Shown here in pieces: positions 1 through 10,342 of a DNA stretch of 64,000 bases (within the stretch, counting starts at the first letter, position 1; every line of letters begins with the position of its first letter). Position numbers and translations under genes: made by a program. Source of the DNA: Scleroderma bovista (taxonomy: Eukaryota > Basidiomycota > Agaricomycetes > Boletales > Sclerodermataceae); contig JAYMGJ010000321.1 in NCBI GenBank assembly GCA_037178675.1, positions 62,001 to 126,000 of the forward strand, given 5' to 3'. The notes beneath the pieces were generated by a model. It did no database searches. It saw only the letters and a program-made list of their open reading frames with translations, and had not been told where the DNA came from.

Positions 1-1040
1 CTCAAAGCTTGGAGTGGAGTCTTGTTGCACGGGAAAAACTTCCCAGACAATTGGGTCAGGGAGCATGAATTTTTGGTGGGTATTACACCTCGCCGCCATC
101 GAGGGCGAAAAAAGTAACTTGCATGCGAGGTGAGGAGTCCCACACTGCCAACATGGCGTGCATAAAGCATTTCCCATGGACGAGTAACTACTGCTATCTA
201 AGGGGGGAACTTCCACTCTTCGCAATGCCACTGAGGGCTTTAGCTGCTGAGTGTGCGTATACGCCCACCAAAAAATAAACAATAAAACCGTCTGGCAGGC
301 TGAAAGTTGAGGTTGAAGTTGCCTCACCGCATATATGGAGAACAATGCTGCGAATCCTAGGTAGGGTGAGAGGGTGGATGTAGCTGCTCAGACCTTGAGC
401 CTTGCCTCTGTCGTGCAGGCTCGTTGGCAATTCAAAGACCCCCAACACTTCCTCTAGTGAGACACAGCGACATTCCAAACGGGGACTGAAAATTAGGTAT
501 GTGTACTCACCAAATTTTGCCACACTCCACACTGGTACTTACCGGCGTGAATTGTTACGTGCCAATGCCATAATAATAGTTGGCCCGTGACGGTGACCGG
601 CCAAATAATTTCGCAGTACTTGTAGAATACTGCGATATCGCTCCACCGATAGGATCGGAGAATAATCAGAGTGAACATATCTGTAGGTCGGGCGAGTCGG
701 ATGGCAACGTCTGTTATTACGTGACAGCCAAGCACACATGCTTGGAGGACCCCATGGATGCTGCGACCCCCTAGCACCGCAATTTATGTGTCGGGGTACT
801 CTCGGTAGCCGTCAAAGGCTCAAGCCGACTTGGCTGGCTTGTGGAACTTTCTGTTCTGCCTCTGAACTCCATATCTGATTCCATCCGAAAAGTTTCGAGT
901 GGAGAAAGTGGACGGTGAACTCAAATTCTAGGGGGTGAGAAGGGTCTAATTCGCCATTGGAGGCCGGTCGTCTGTGGGGCGGGTACAAACTGCCACTCCT
1001 CAAGTGATACTTTCCAGTCGCCCACTCAAAGTCTCCACGA
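1..1040. other. No supported gene
   Basis: Only short overlapping open frames occur on both strands, the longest about 110 codons. None shows a recognisable motif or a convincing exon-intron chain. The 3' part presumably holds the promoter and leader of the Ldb17-like gene that begins at 1041. Confidence 0.5.
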
Positions 1041-3220
1041 ATGCTGGGACAGACTTCTCGCTCACGAGTGAACAAAGCTGAATTCGAAGTTATATATGAA
1101 ATAGCAAATGCCCAACAGTTCTGGTCAGGTGCGCTTAAGCAAGTTTTGCATCACGCTTGCTATCTCACATTGTTATCATTGTCAGAGCTGGACGATCTCC
1201 TTCAACTCCCAGCTGATACTGCCGCTGTTACGCTCTCCTTGCTCGATACCACTCTTAGGAGGTTCGTGTCTTTATGCGCATCTTATCATCGTCAGTCCTT
1301 TCGGTTCCTATTTTCCCGAAATCCGACTATTAACGCCTTACTATTCGATGATCAGAACAATATCTGCAGAGCCCACTGCAACTGGAACATGCTTGCCAAC
1401 AACTCCTAGCGTCGGAGCTATTTAAGTTCCACTCCCAGCGGATGTGCAAGCTAATCATCGAAGATGCACAATTTGTGAGTTGCCTCGTGGCATCACGTCC
1501 ACCTACACTCACCATCTTTTGCGCATAGGAAACCGATCCTCACGTACAGCTCATATTATATAACATCCTTCTGCATTTCGGACGCCGGGAAGACACCTTT
1601 CTGCGTTCTTACGAGCGCTGGAAACCACTAATACCACTCCTGATGGATCACACTCTCGTCGATATTGACCTTGAAAATGAATTTTCGAATCTCACTCCTG
1701 GTTCCTCATATGTGGGGAGTTCGCGACACAGTACTGTGATGGGTCCTGTGACCATCGAAGCTAAATTGAGGTGTCTTAGTGTCCAGTTACTCTACGAGGT
1801 GTGTCGAGTGCAAAAAGAACTGTCTTATCAAGAACTATGTTCGTTTTTGTCAATATCTTTTTTCGTGTTTCGATCAGCTGACTCCTCGAGTTAGGCGTTT
1901 TCACTGACGCATTCATAGACAACTTATTTGAGGCCGTGGAGCAGACCAGGTTCATACTAGATGAAACTTTCAATTATTCGGTTATCAAGCTTTTGGTAAA
2001 TATCACCCTCACGGTGCATCATACTTTGCTAAGCATTCTCCAGCTCGCCCTCAATGAGCAGTTTATGGTCGCAGGGACCAAGCACAAAAAGTCCACAGAA
2101 TCTGGGGAGCCAGCGGACTCTTGTAATCGAGTATTGGCCGTGTTGAAGTCTCGTCTTGGATCCAGTAAAACATTCGGTGAGAACATGATTTTCATGCTGA
2201 ACCGTGCATGTACGTTCCCATTAGCCCCTGTATGGCAGACATGTCTGATCGACTCGATTAGCACATTCAGCCGAAGATCGTTCCATGCAGCTCCTCGTGT
2301 TGAAATTACTCTATCTACTTTTCACTTCTAGAAGTACTTCCGAATTTTTCTACACCAATGATCTTCGCGTTCTTGTGGATGTCTTTCTGCGTCAATTCGG
2401 CGAACTTGACGGAGAGTGTGAATCCGTGAGTATTCTTTGGCTGTGCAGTGATCTATTCCTCAAGCGTTCCGATTGTTCTTAGCTGCTGCATACGTATCTC
2501 CGCGTGTTACATCCCCTTCTCACAAGAACGCAACTTCGGAATATTTCTTACAAGCGGCCTCAAATAGTCATGGCCTTGGAGGCGCTGATCCGGCCGTCGC
2601 AATTTCGCGAAGTCAAAAAGGACACAAAACGTTTAGTTCAGCGGTGTCTCAACGACGACCGGTGTGTCCAACTGCGAGGGACGACAACCAATCAGGTCAT
2701 GGCGCAAGATACACTTCACCAGGAAAGCCTGAGTCAGGAGGTTCTTGCATCAACATCGCAAGAAACATCACGACAACTGTCAGCCACAATAGAGCGCTCG
2801 TCGAGTATTTCCAACTCAAAACTCAAAGCTAGCCGTAGCTTTGATAACTTGAAGGCTACTCTTTCTCCACGGACCGAATCGTTTAGAAGGCCAAGTGTGG
2901 AGAGTACCGGGAGTTTTGGCAGTCCTCCTACCGCTACAACAGCTACACCCAGGAGACCTTCAAAGTCAGGATCATTGGACAACGGGGCATTCCCTTCGCA
3001 TCAATATACAGTTCTCCACAACAAGCTTCCGCCATCACCGGGAGCAGTTAGTCTCCCTTCAAACTCCGCTATAACAACTCAAAAGAAATCCCGTAGACCA
3101 CCGCCACCGCCACCGAAAAGACGAACTGCTACTATAGGTGTGACCAACGGTGGGGCCATTATGACTGCGATTGCAAGCTCTTCGTCTACGGCGCTGCAGA
3201 AGCTTGACAACCGTAGGTGA
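1041..3220 (+). CDS. LDB17: SPIN90/Ldb17-like Arp2/3 regulator with leucine-rich domain
   Basis: This is a multi-exon gene. Spliced pieces match the SPIN90/Ldb17 leucine-rich domain: a segment with LLYEVCR, then DETFNYSVIKLL, LALNEQFMVAG, TFGENMIFMLNR, LLVLKLLYLLFT, EFFYTNDLRVLVDVFLRQ and LLHTYLRVLHPLL. In this family (yeast Ldb17, fission yeast Dip1, animal SPIN90) the domain activates Arp2/3 complex to seed unbranched actin at endocytic sites. The C-terminal third is Ser/Thr-rich, with a polyproline stretch near 3100 (PPPPPPKRR) suited to SH3 partners. Clear introns include 1129-1185, 1266-1369, about 1474-1530, 1996-2042 and about 2428-2480. The junction around 1806-1890 is awkward: the frame before it (EVCRVQKE) and after it (LGVFTDAFIDNLFE) join only through a less usual donor or acceptor. 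The start at 1041 opens the frame leading into FWS-ELDDLL. Confidence 0.85.
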
Positions 3221-4019
3221 CTGATTTAACGAACCAAGGGGGCGCTACGCCACAGGCACGGATATCCTAACCAATAATCTACGTCTTTACACACAATATT
3301 TTCACGTTTTCATTTATACAAACCGATTTCGCATAGCAATGACTTGTCCATGGTTGACCGATTCATTCTATCTTCGGTGGTACACTCATGTTCGTCTGGT
3401 TACACCGTGTAAGATAATAGGCTGAGGCAGCCCATTCATTCGATCATGGACAGATGACCCTGCAGTCTGTTGCATAGCACTCGCCGCCCTGTGCACCTTT
3501 TCCAAGCCATTTTGATTCTAATTCCCCAGCACAGAGCATCATGTGACAGAGATTCAAACCTAATCTATGCCCCGATTCTATTAACTTATCACGGGGGTCA
3601 GTGGTTTTGATTGTCTCCGCGCGGGGTAACGACCCACTCAGTTGAAGTTTGCGTGAAGGGGGGACAGATTTTGTGTCTGTGCCCTGGATGCATGGGTCCT
3701 GGGACCACTTGATCACCTAGGTAAAATGGGATGGACCAACTTCAATTTCTCGACAGTGAGCCGATAACCCTAGGTCACCATGAACCTTGGCTGATGAGGG
3801 AGACAACACTCACTGCATATTATCCCCAATGGTCGGGCAAGGGATGAGAGCCACAACCGACTAGGCCATGCCGATCCGGATGCTGCAGGTTATGACCTGG
3901 CTGCTATCGAGTTCACAGTATTTAGCAGCAGTATCGGGAATGATAGGCAGAGAGGGACTATGTCAGTGTTTGAAGTACCAGTGACCCGCCAGAAAGCCAG
4001 CTACCCACAGGGAAACACC
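3221..4019. other. Intergenic, no supported gene
   Basis: This is the 3' flank of the Ldb17-like gene. Only one uninterrupted frame near 90 codons occurs (3444-3716, minus), with no motif. Nothing else is supported. Confidence 0.5.
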
Positions 4020-4779
4020 CTAGGCCCACATACATTGATTTTTCCGATGGAAATTCACCTATGCAATTGGACGTAGCCTCCGCTGTTCCTGGTCACAAGG
4101 CTTGCGAGGGATCCTAATCGACATGCAGTTCTGGCCCTAATGCTTTCCCCATATGCATGACAGCATGACGTTTTTCGGGGCCCGAGAATTCCAATTTCGA
4201 GAGACAGGTGTTCCCAAATCATGGTGAAAGTCACTCCAAGTGGGGATAGAACTCACCGTTTAACAAGCCGTTAAAACTCCTATTACAGTTGGGTAAAGCA
4301 GAAATGAACATGGGATTGAATGATCAGTGTGTTGGGTTGAAGCAACCTCTCCCGCACTAATGATAGGATGAGATGGATATTCAAGTGCTCTTACCAGTGA
4401 GCGTAGAATGAGGCGAAAATGATTCAAACAAGGCACCCACCTACTAGTTGGCAGTTGCTAGCAGTGGCCCGTGTGTACAGCACCTCGGACGACAATTAAA
4501 TTACATAAAGTTGAGGTCTCCGGCCCGGCGATCTACGGCCCATATGTACTTGGAACAAAGTTACCCATTGAATAAGATGATCATGTGGGGATACCAAGTT
4601 GCAAGTTAGTCACCGTTTGTCGTAAAACCTCGCTTCTATCCAATCAGAGTCCCCTGGCATTCACAAGCGCATCGAGGCAGGCAGCGTGGTCTCGTCATAC
4701 TAGGAGCCTGTAGCTCGAAGGTTAAAAGGGAGACCAGCAACACACAACTCGTCAGACTTTACTCATCATCCTCGACATC
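4020..4779 (+). repeat. Upstream half of segmental duplication, unit 1
   Basis: This stretch is repeated, with 10-25% divergence by eye, in three pieces downstream: 4040-4400 resembles 6038-6370, about 4405-4545 resembles 7612-7755, and 4555-4779 resembles 8895-9118. Shared blocks include GACAGCATGACGTT, GGGGATACCAAGTTGCAA and CACCGTTTGTCGTAAAAC. The last part is the promoter and leader of the small gene at 4780 and contains a TATA-like TTAAAAGGG at about 4722. Confidence 0.75.
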
Positions 4780-5453
4780 ATGGGAGACAACTGTCAGGTC
4801 AACAGCGATATCTACATGTTCTCGATTAGCCAGATATCTGGCCTCGTCTGTTGCGGCCAACCTCCTTCCCAGCCATTCGTTGTGGGTAACCAGCCCATGG
4901 GCAGAGCAGTAGTACGTGTTGTCTCTTAGCATTGGTCTTGTGTTCCAAGACTCCAAGTAACCTGGGGTTATTATTAGCTCCGTGTCCAGAAACAAGGCGG
5001 ACCGCCTGATTGTACCTATGTGATCTCGTGGGGCCCGGGGAACTACGTCCAGAATGTGGACACCAATGTTTTCATTGTCACTGATCCCGAAACTCCTAGC
5101 GAATGGGTCATTACCCCACGCGACAACGACCAGTACACGTAAGACTTCTACGGCTACGAGCGTTCAACAGATTTGAATTCCTGACATTTTCCCGACAGCA
5201 TTGTGCTTAAGGACACTACTCTTGCATGGACTGATCCCGGAGGTTCCGGAGGGTGTGAACGCCAGGTAAAATCCACTAACTAGTCTCTGTTGTCTATGAG
5301 ATGTTAATATTTCATGGCACCCTTCAGCTCCACCTGACTGAGTTGGAGCCTATTCGCCCCGAGGTGCTGTTCAAAATAGGGTCTGCTCCCGGTTCTGCGG
5401 AACCAGGGACAGTAACTGTCGTGTTCACAGCCAACAAAATGGCGCGATCATGA
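4780..5453 (+). CDS. Small paralogous protein A, unknown family
   Basis: Four coding exons encode about 145 residues. It starts MGDNCQVNS at 4780. A first intron begins about 4908 (GTAGTACGT) and ends with CCGTGTCCAG near 4989. A second is near 5139-5199 and a third near 5267-5327, and the stop is TGA at 5451. The frame stays open across all junctions and the introns match those of the paralogue at 9119, so this is a real gene structure. There is no signal peptide and no membrane segment. The protein is rich in Gly, Pro, Trp and Thr and reads like a compact all-beta fold, with segments SEWVITPR, DQYTIVLKDTTLAW and HLTELEPIRPEVLFKI. The spacing recalls the small beta-trefoil peptidase-inhibitor or lectin-like proteins of mushrooms, such as MEROPS family I66. 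That is only a hypothesis; I do not recognise the family. Confidence 0.7.
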
Positions 5454-6037
5454 CGGCAGGCACCTAGTTTACCGAGTAGGCGTACAAAAACTGAGACGAA
5501 GCTAGTATGATAATGTGGATTACGAGGAAATCATAAACAATGGAGTAAGGGAGTCAGGAAGTGCTGACTGTGTTGGCAGAAACCTTGCTTGATACTTGCA
5601 GAATGCAATAGGTAGATCAGTGCAAGGAAGTATGTACTAAAACCTGATTGATGGAGTACAATAAGTCAACTTGGTATTTTGTAGCTACTATGTATATCCA
5701 ATGTTATTGATTCTAAGGCTATGGTGGTTGCAAAATGACATTGTTGTCGTCATCACCATAAAGGTGGAGTGGAGGGTACTGACCGTCTGTGTGGTGTCAA
5801 TGCAATTGTGGGGATGGCTGTCGGCATAGGGTCCTGGAGCGTCAGTGGGAGGTCGTCGTTGCGCCTCTGGCTGCACATTGGTAGTGGATTCAGTTGGGAT
5901 GACCATCGTCGTTATCGTGTGGAGGTGCCAGTGGGGGGTCGTTGTCGTTGCACCGCTGGCTGCACATCGGTGGTGGTGGTGGTGGTGGAGGTGGCCGTTG
6001 TTGTCACATTCATCTTGTTGTGGATTGTTCTGATAGA
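5454..6037. other. Spacer with GGT/GTC-rich imperfect tandem duplication
   Basis: No gene is supported. Within 5845-6000 a block ending CTGGCTGCACATTGG/CTGGCTGCACATCGG occurs twice, about 85 bp apart. The second copy ends in a GGT-repeat run at about 5968-5990. The open frames here are low-complexity (His-rich on minus, Val/Trp-rich on plus) and follow from the repeat. Confidence 0.55.
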
Positions 6038-6370
6038 AATCCACCTATGCATTAGATTGGACTAGCCTCCGCTCCTGGTCACAAGGCTTGCGAGGGGTCC
6101 TATTGCTTTCCCCATATGCATGACAGCATGACGTTCTTCGGGGTCCGAAATTTACAATTTCGAGACACAGGTAATCCGAAATCATGGTGAATGTCACTTG
6201 GGGATAGAACTTACGTACCATTTAACAAGCCATTGAAACAGGCTAGTAGGACCTATTACAGTCGCGTAAAGCGGAAATGAACATGTGATTGATCAACGTG
6301 TTGGGTTGAACCTCTCCCACACTAATGTCATATAGGTATTCAAATACATTTTCCAGTGAGCATAGAACTC
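6038..6370 (+). repeat. Segmental duplication unit 2, fragment 1
   Basis: This is similar to 4040-4400 in the same orientation. It shares the block CATATGCATGACAGCATGAC and the later motifs AACAAGCC, GTGTTGGGTTGAA and CCAGTGAGC. The similarity stops abruptly near 6370, inside a segment that continues uninterrupted in unit 1, so unit 2 was interrupted or rearranged here. Confidence 0.7.
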
Positions 6371-7611
6371 GGGGAAGTGCCGGCTGGCGCCGGCATGCAC
6401 CTTTGCTTGGTCCAGCGTGCACATAAACCGCAGTCGCGAATAGGGGAGGCAGCAGCCCAAAACCATCAACCACTTGTAGTACACAGTCAAGCCCTTTGCA
6501 TAGGAGTTAATCAATCCGTACGAAGGCACTAAGCGTCAATGTCTAATGGTCCAGTACGGACACTGTGAGGGATGTGTGGGTGACCATCTGGTCTTGAGGC
6601 ACGCACTGACCATCAGAGTCTCCAATCAGTCGCGTTCCCTTGACTCCCATTGAGTCGACAGTATTGCAGCTCATTATTCCATCTTCGCCGTCGTCGTCAC
6701 ATCGTCGACCGCCATCGCCAGTCATGTCACCCTCCTCATTTGTGCCCAACGCCGTAGCATTGCAGGGTAGTTCAGTGGCTGTTTGTTGAATCCTATTCTT
6801 GAATTAATTTTCATAGTATTTCAACTGGCGCGTTCCCCGGTATGCATATGTCGGCATCTCCGGTGCCGATCCGTCTCCATGGAATTGCTGACTCGGGCGG
6901 CTCGATCTTGAGCCCAATAGGTGAATTATGTGTTTTCGAGCCATTTCGATGCTTTCTGATGTTCTTCGCGTTGTTTTCAGCTGCTTTCACATTCTCTGGA
7001 ATGCTTTGCACGTCTGTGTGCACGCTCGATGCGTTTGTGTGGCCTTTTAAGTTTCGACACTGTCCATCTCGTTTACGCTGCATGTTGCACCACCAGCACC
7101 CTGGCAAGTACGTGTCCACACCATCATCGTGGCCCACGTTGGCCTTTCGCTACTGTTCTACATGTTCAGAGTGTCTGTCAGGCCTCTCGATGTGTCCACT
7201 TGGCTGCTCAAGACATCTGCATTGTTTGTCTACACGCGTTCCTGTGCCTCCAAGGTGTACACGCAGTATTTCACTGCCGCCGGAGTCCCCAACTTGATCA
7301 ACACGATAATGAGTGTCTCCGGTACAGTGCACCCTTGTACCTGTGAACAACCTGGAGCCACCTGCTGAGTTTCAAGCAACGTAATTAGCTATCTGTTGTT
7401 GACGGGCACCCTTGAAGTATTGTAAGCCTTATGGCAAGACCTCTATTGTATTATATTGAGGACAATGCGATGAACAACTTAGTAGGCATCCTCAAAGTAT
7501 TGTTTATAATAATATGTTAAACAGTTAAAGGTGCTTTGGCGGCAAGTCCCGGTAGTATAGGGGGCACATTCTCACGATTTTGGGGGGCCAGAGACCTTGC
7601 TTCCAAGCAAG
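6371..7611. other. Sequence splitting duplication unit 2; no supported gene
   Basis: About 1.2 kb has no counterpart in unit 1 and separates two unit-2 fragments. Frames of 60-150 codons occur on both strands (for example 6842-7297 plus and 6811-7137 minus) but overlap one another and show no motif. I saw no clear terminal inverted repeats or target-site duplication at its edges. Confidence 0.45.
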
Positions 7612-7755
7612 GTGATGAGGCAAAAAGCATTGTTTTGTATTCGAAGGGAATCAAACAAAGGACCCACCTGGCTACTTAGTAGTTGTGTACAGCGCTCAAA
7701 TAGACAACAACTACTGAGGTCTCTGGACGAATTTGTTCCACGAGGTACCCATGTC
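7612..7755 (+). repeat. Segmental duplication unit 2, fragment 2
   Basis: This is similar to about 4405-4545. It shares GATGAGGCAAAAAGCA against GAATGAGGCGAAAATGA, then ATCAAACAAAGGACCCACC, GTGTGTACAGCGC and GAGGTCTC. It continues the order seen in unit 1. Confidence 0.6.
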
Positions 7756-8894
7756 CGATGATAAAGGTGCATGATGATGTAGTCAGCATAGCTTTGCTGG
7801 GAACGACCTCTTCTCAGGCAGCCAGTTGACTGAAATGACGTAATTGCGTATTTAGAGAGCAAGCGACGACGTCCATCGTTTTCGCGTCGTGGGAACCCGG
7901 TTTATCCATTGAAGGTAAGTACCAAATTCCATCATAGTCCTTACTGCCACTCAAAACTGGACTCGGCGATTCCCCGAGCTCGTGCAAAGCACTGCTTGGA
8001 TGCTCCTCAAATTTGTACTCATTATGCAAGTATTTCGTTAAAGGAAGCAACACGGTTGGCACGATGCACAAATCGAACTTCTGGGTCATCTACTAGCATA
8101 TTACTTCTTCGGCCGGTCAGCTGGCAATTCGCGGTATGACAAGGACTCATGAATATTGGAGGTGAGGTGACGCTAATCAAGGCTGATCGGTCCCCGCAGT
8201 TAACCCCGACAGAACATATTCCCCATTTACAGCCCCAGCCTCTCTGCGCAAGCAACAAGCGGGAATGGCTGTTTATGTAACAGTCTCTTGTACTTGACGG
8301 GGCCCTCTCATTACCCCTCAAGGGTTTAAGCTAGTGCAAAAGGGGCAGAAATGGCGAGTTGGTGAGTGGTGACTCGTAAGTTGAAGCACCCGTGATCTGC
8401 AAAGCTCCATTCTGACGCTTAATTGAATTACTGTGCTGTACGTACTCTCAGCTGACTCCTTGTCTCACCCAATCAGAGAGCTCACCGAAGTATTCAAAAG
8501 TTTAGCGTAACTGGGGGGCTCTCTCAGATGGGCTTGTCACTTTGAATACTTGATCTGATTGGCCAATATTCCTCTTTGTGGCGTGAGGCATACAGAAACC
8601 TTCATGTTTGTGCATCTTGAGGCCGGAACAGAAACTGGTCAAATGTAACGTCAAACACTCGATTCGACAGGTAAGTTCTGTCCGACCTTCCACCGTGCAT
8701 GGATTCTCTGTCATAGCAAACTTAGCACAATGTCATTTTGCAAGAGGACTTTCGGGTCCCTTATCTCATGCCATCACGATCCATGGGAAACGATTGGATC
8801 CAGACTCACCTATCGCGTACACAATCCGGCTCCTCCACGAATCTTGTGACCAGGACTGATCCAATTTGGTGGTGGATGAGAGAATCTCGAATCG
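7756..8894. other. Second sequence splitting duplication unit 2; no supported gene
   Basis: About 1.1 kb is absent from unit 1. Frames up to 99 codons occur on both strands without motifs. The similarity to unit 1 resumes near 8895. Confidence 0.45.
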
Positions 8895-9118
8895 TTAGAG
8901 CAAAATTATCCACAATGGGATGATCGTGTGGGGATACCAAGTTGCAAAATAGTCACCGTTTGTCGTAAAACGTCGCTTCTATCTAATCAAGTGTCCCCCG
9001 AGCATTCACAAGCGCATCGAGGCAGGCAGCGTGGTCTCGTCATGGAAGCCTGTGGCTCGAAGGATAAAAGGGAGACCAGCAACCCATGACTCGTCAGACT
9101 CCACTCATCATCTTCAAC
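8895..9118 (+). promoter_or_regulatory. Duplicated promoter/leader of small gene B
   Basis: This closely matches 4555-4779. It contains CGCATCGAGGCAGGCAGCGT and a TATA-like GATAAAAGGG at 9063-9072, about 50 bp before the ATG at 9119. The same element sits at the same distance in unit 1 (4721-4730 to 4780). Conservation of this stretch together with the coding exons suggests a working promoter; the function is inferred. Confidence 0.5.
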
Positions 9119-9762
9119 ATGGGAGACAACTGTCAAGTCAACAGCAATATTTACACATTCTCGACTGGCGGGATATCCAATGGCCTCATCGGTTGCGGCC
9201 AACCTCCTTCCCAGCCATTCGTTGTGGGTAACCAGTCCATGGGAAGCGCAGTAGTATGTGGTTTCTCAATTATCGGTCTTGTGTTCCAAGTAACCTAGGG
9301 TTATTAGCTCTATGTCCAGAAACAAGATGGACCACCTGATTGTACTTACGTGATCACGTGGGGCAAGGGGAACTACGTCCAGGATGTGGGCACCAATGTT
9401 TTCATTGTCACTGACCCCGAAACTCCTAGCGAGTGGGTCATTACCCCACGCGGCGATGACCAGTACACGTAAGTCGTCTCTGGCTACCAGCGTTCAACAG
9501 ATTTAAATTCCTGACACTTTCCCTGACAGCGTTGTGCTTAAGGACACTACTCTTGCATGGACTGATCCCGGAGGCCCCGGAGGGTGTGAACGCCAGGTGA
9601 AATCCACTACTAGTCTCTATCGTCTATGGGATGTTAATATTTCATGGCGTCCTTCAGCTCCACCTGACTGAGTTGGACCCTATTCGCCCCGAGGTGCTGT
9701 TCCAAATTTGGTCTGCTCCCGTTAGTGCGGAACAAGGGACAGTAATCAACAAGGCCGGGTGA
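9119..9762 (+). CDS. Small paralogous protein B, unknown family
   Basis: This is a paralogue of the gene at 4780 with the same four-exon layout. It starts MGDNCQVNSN at 9119, the first intron begins about 9249 and ends with CTATGTCCAG near 9318, and later introns lie at about 9469-9529 and 9597-9658. The stop is TGA at 9760. Exons splice into one frame of about 140 residues. The shared core includes EWVITPR, DQYTVVLKDTTLAW and CERQLHLTEL. Compared with copy A the C-terminus is shorter: about 15 bp are missing just before the stop, giving an ending INKAG in place of a longer tail. Silent and conservative differences dominate the exons, which suggests both copies have been under coding constraint. 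The function is not recognised; a beta-trefoil inhibitor- or lectin-like fold is possible. Confidence 0.7.
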
Positions 9763-10342
9763 AATTCTCAACATTTCTGTGTCTGCAGTGTACGTTACGT
9801 ATAAACCGTTGGGTGTATCGGATCAGTACGTTGTCTGTTGTTCTTTGTACTATGAAAATTCAGGGGCTTGAGAATTGTTGAAATGGCGTGAATTGTGTGT
9901 ATGGCGTAGAACGGGTGTCTCCTATCGATTCGAGTCTTCGGTGTGCCTAGGGGAAACTACCAGGTGTATGAATTCATCCACAGGTTCGGTGCTGTAACAT
10001 TCAAAAGTGTTAGAATTTGTGTACTGAGGATCGCTGGGGGCCCAGTCCTCAGGGTCCAAACGTGATGGGGGTACTACCAATATTATCCGTATCTCGAAGC
10101 GATATATCAAAAGCAAATTATAAGGATGGTACCGACAAGAAGTTGAACTTCAAATGAGTGATACTATCATACTATGAGCCTGGCTGGCGACTTGGCGATC
10201 TGACGGTAAAACACCAAATATAGGCATATATATATGGAATGTGAAGTCATTACCACTGTACCAGTACGATATCATATTTGGACCGTTCACGACTTACTCC
10301 CACTCGAGCAACGGTTGGATTTCCCCGGGCTCATCCACCGTC
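9763..10342. other. Intergenic upstream of DBP4
   Basis: No gene is supported. An A/T-rich TATATATAT run lies at about 10225-10233, roughly 110 bp before the DBP4 ATG, and may serve as a core promoter element. Confidence 0.4.

Noticed and set aside
5688..6065. Overlapping frames of about 100 codons, His-rich on minus and Val/Trp-rich on plus
   Set aside because: They are produced by the GGT/GTC-rich tandem duplication and have no exon support or domain.
6811..7368. Frames on both strands, one plus frame with a hydrophobic stretch (6842-7297)
   Set aside because: No signal peptide, motif or splice chain. The strands overlap and the region is a duplication-splitting block.
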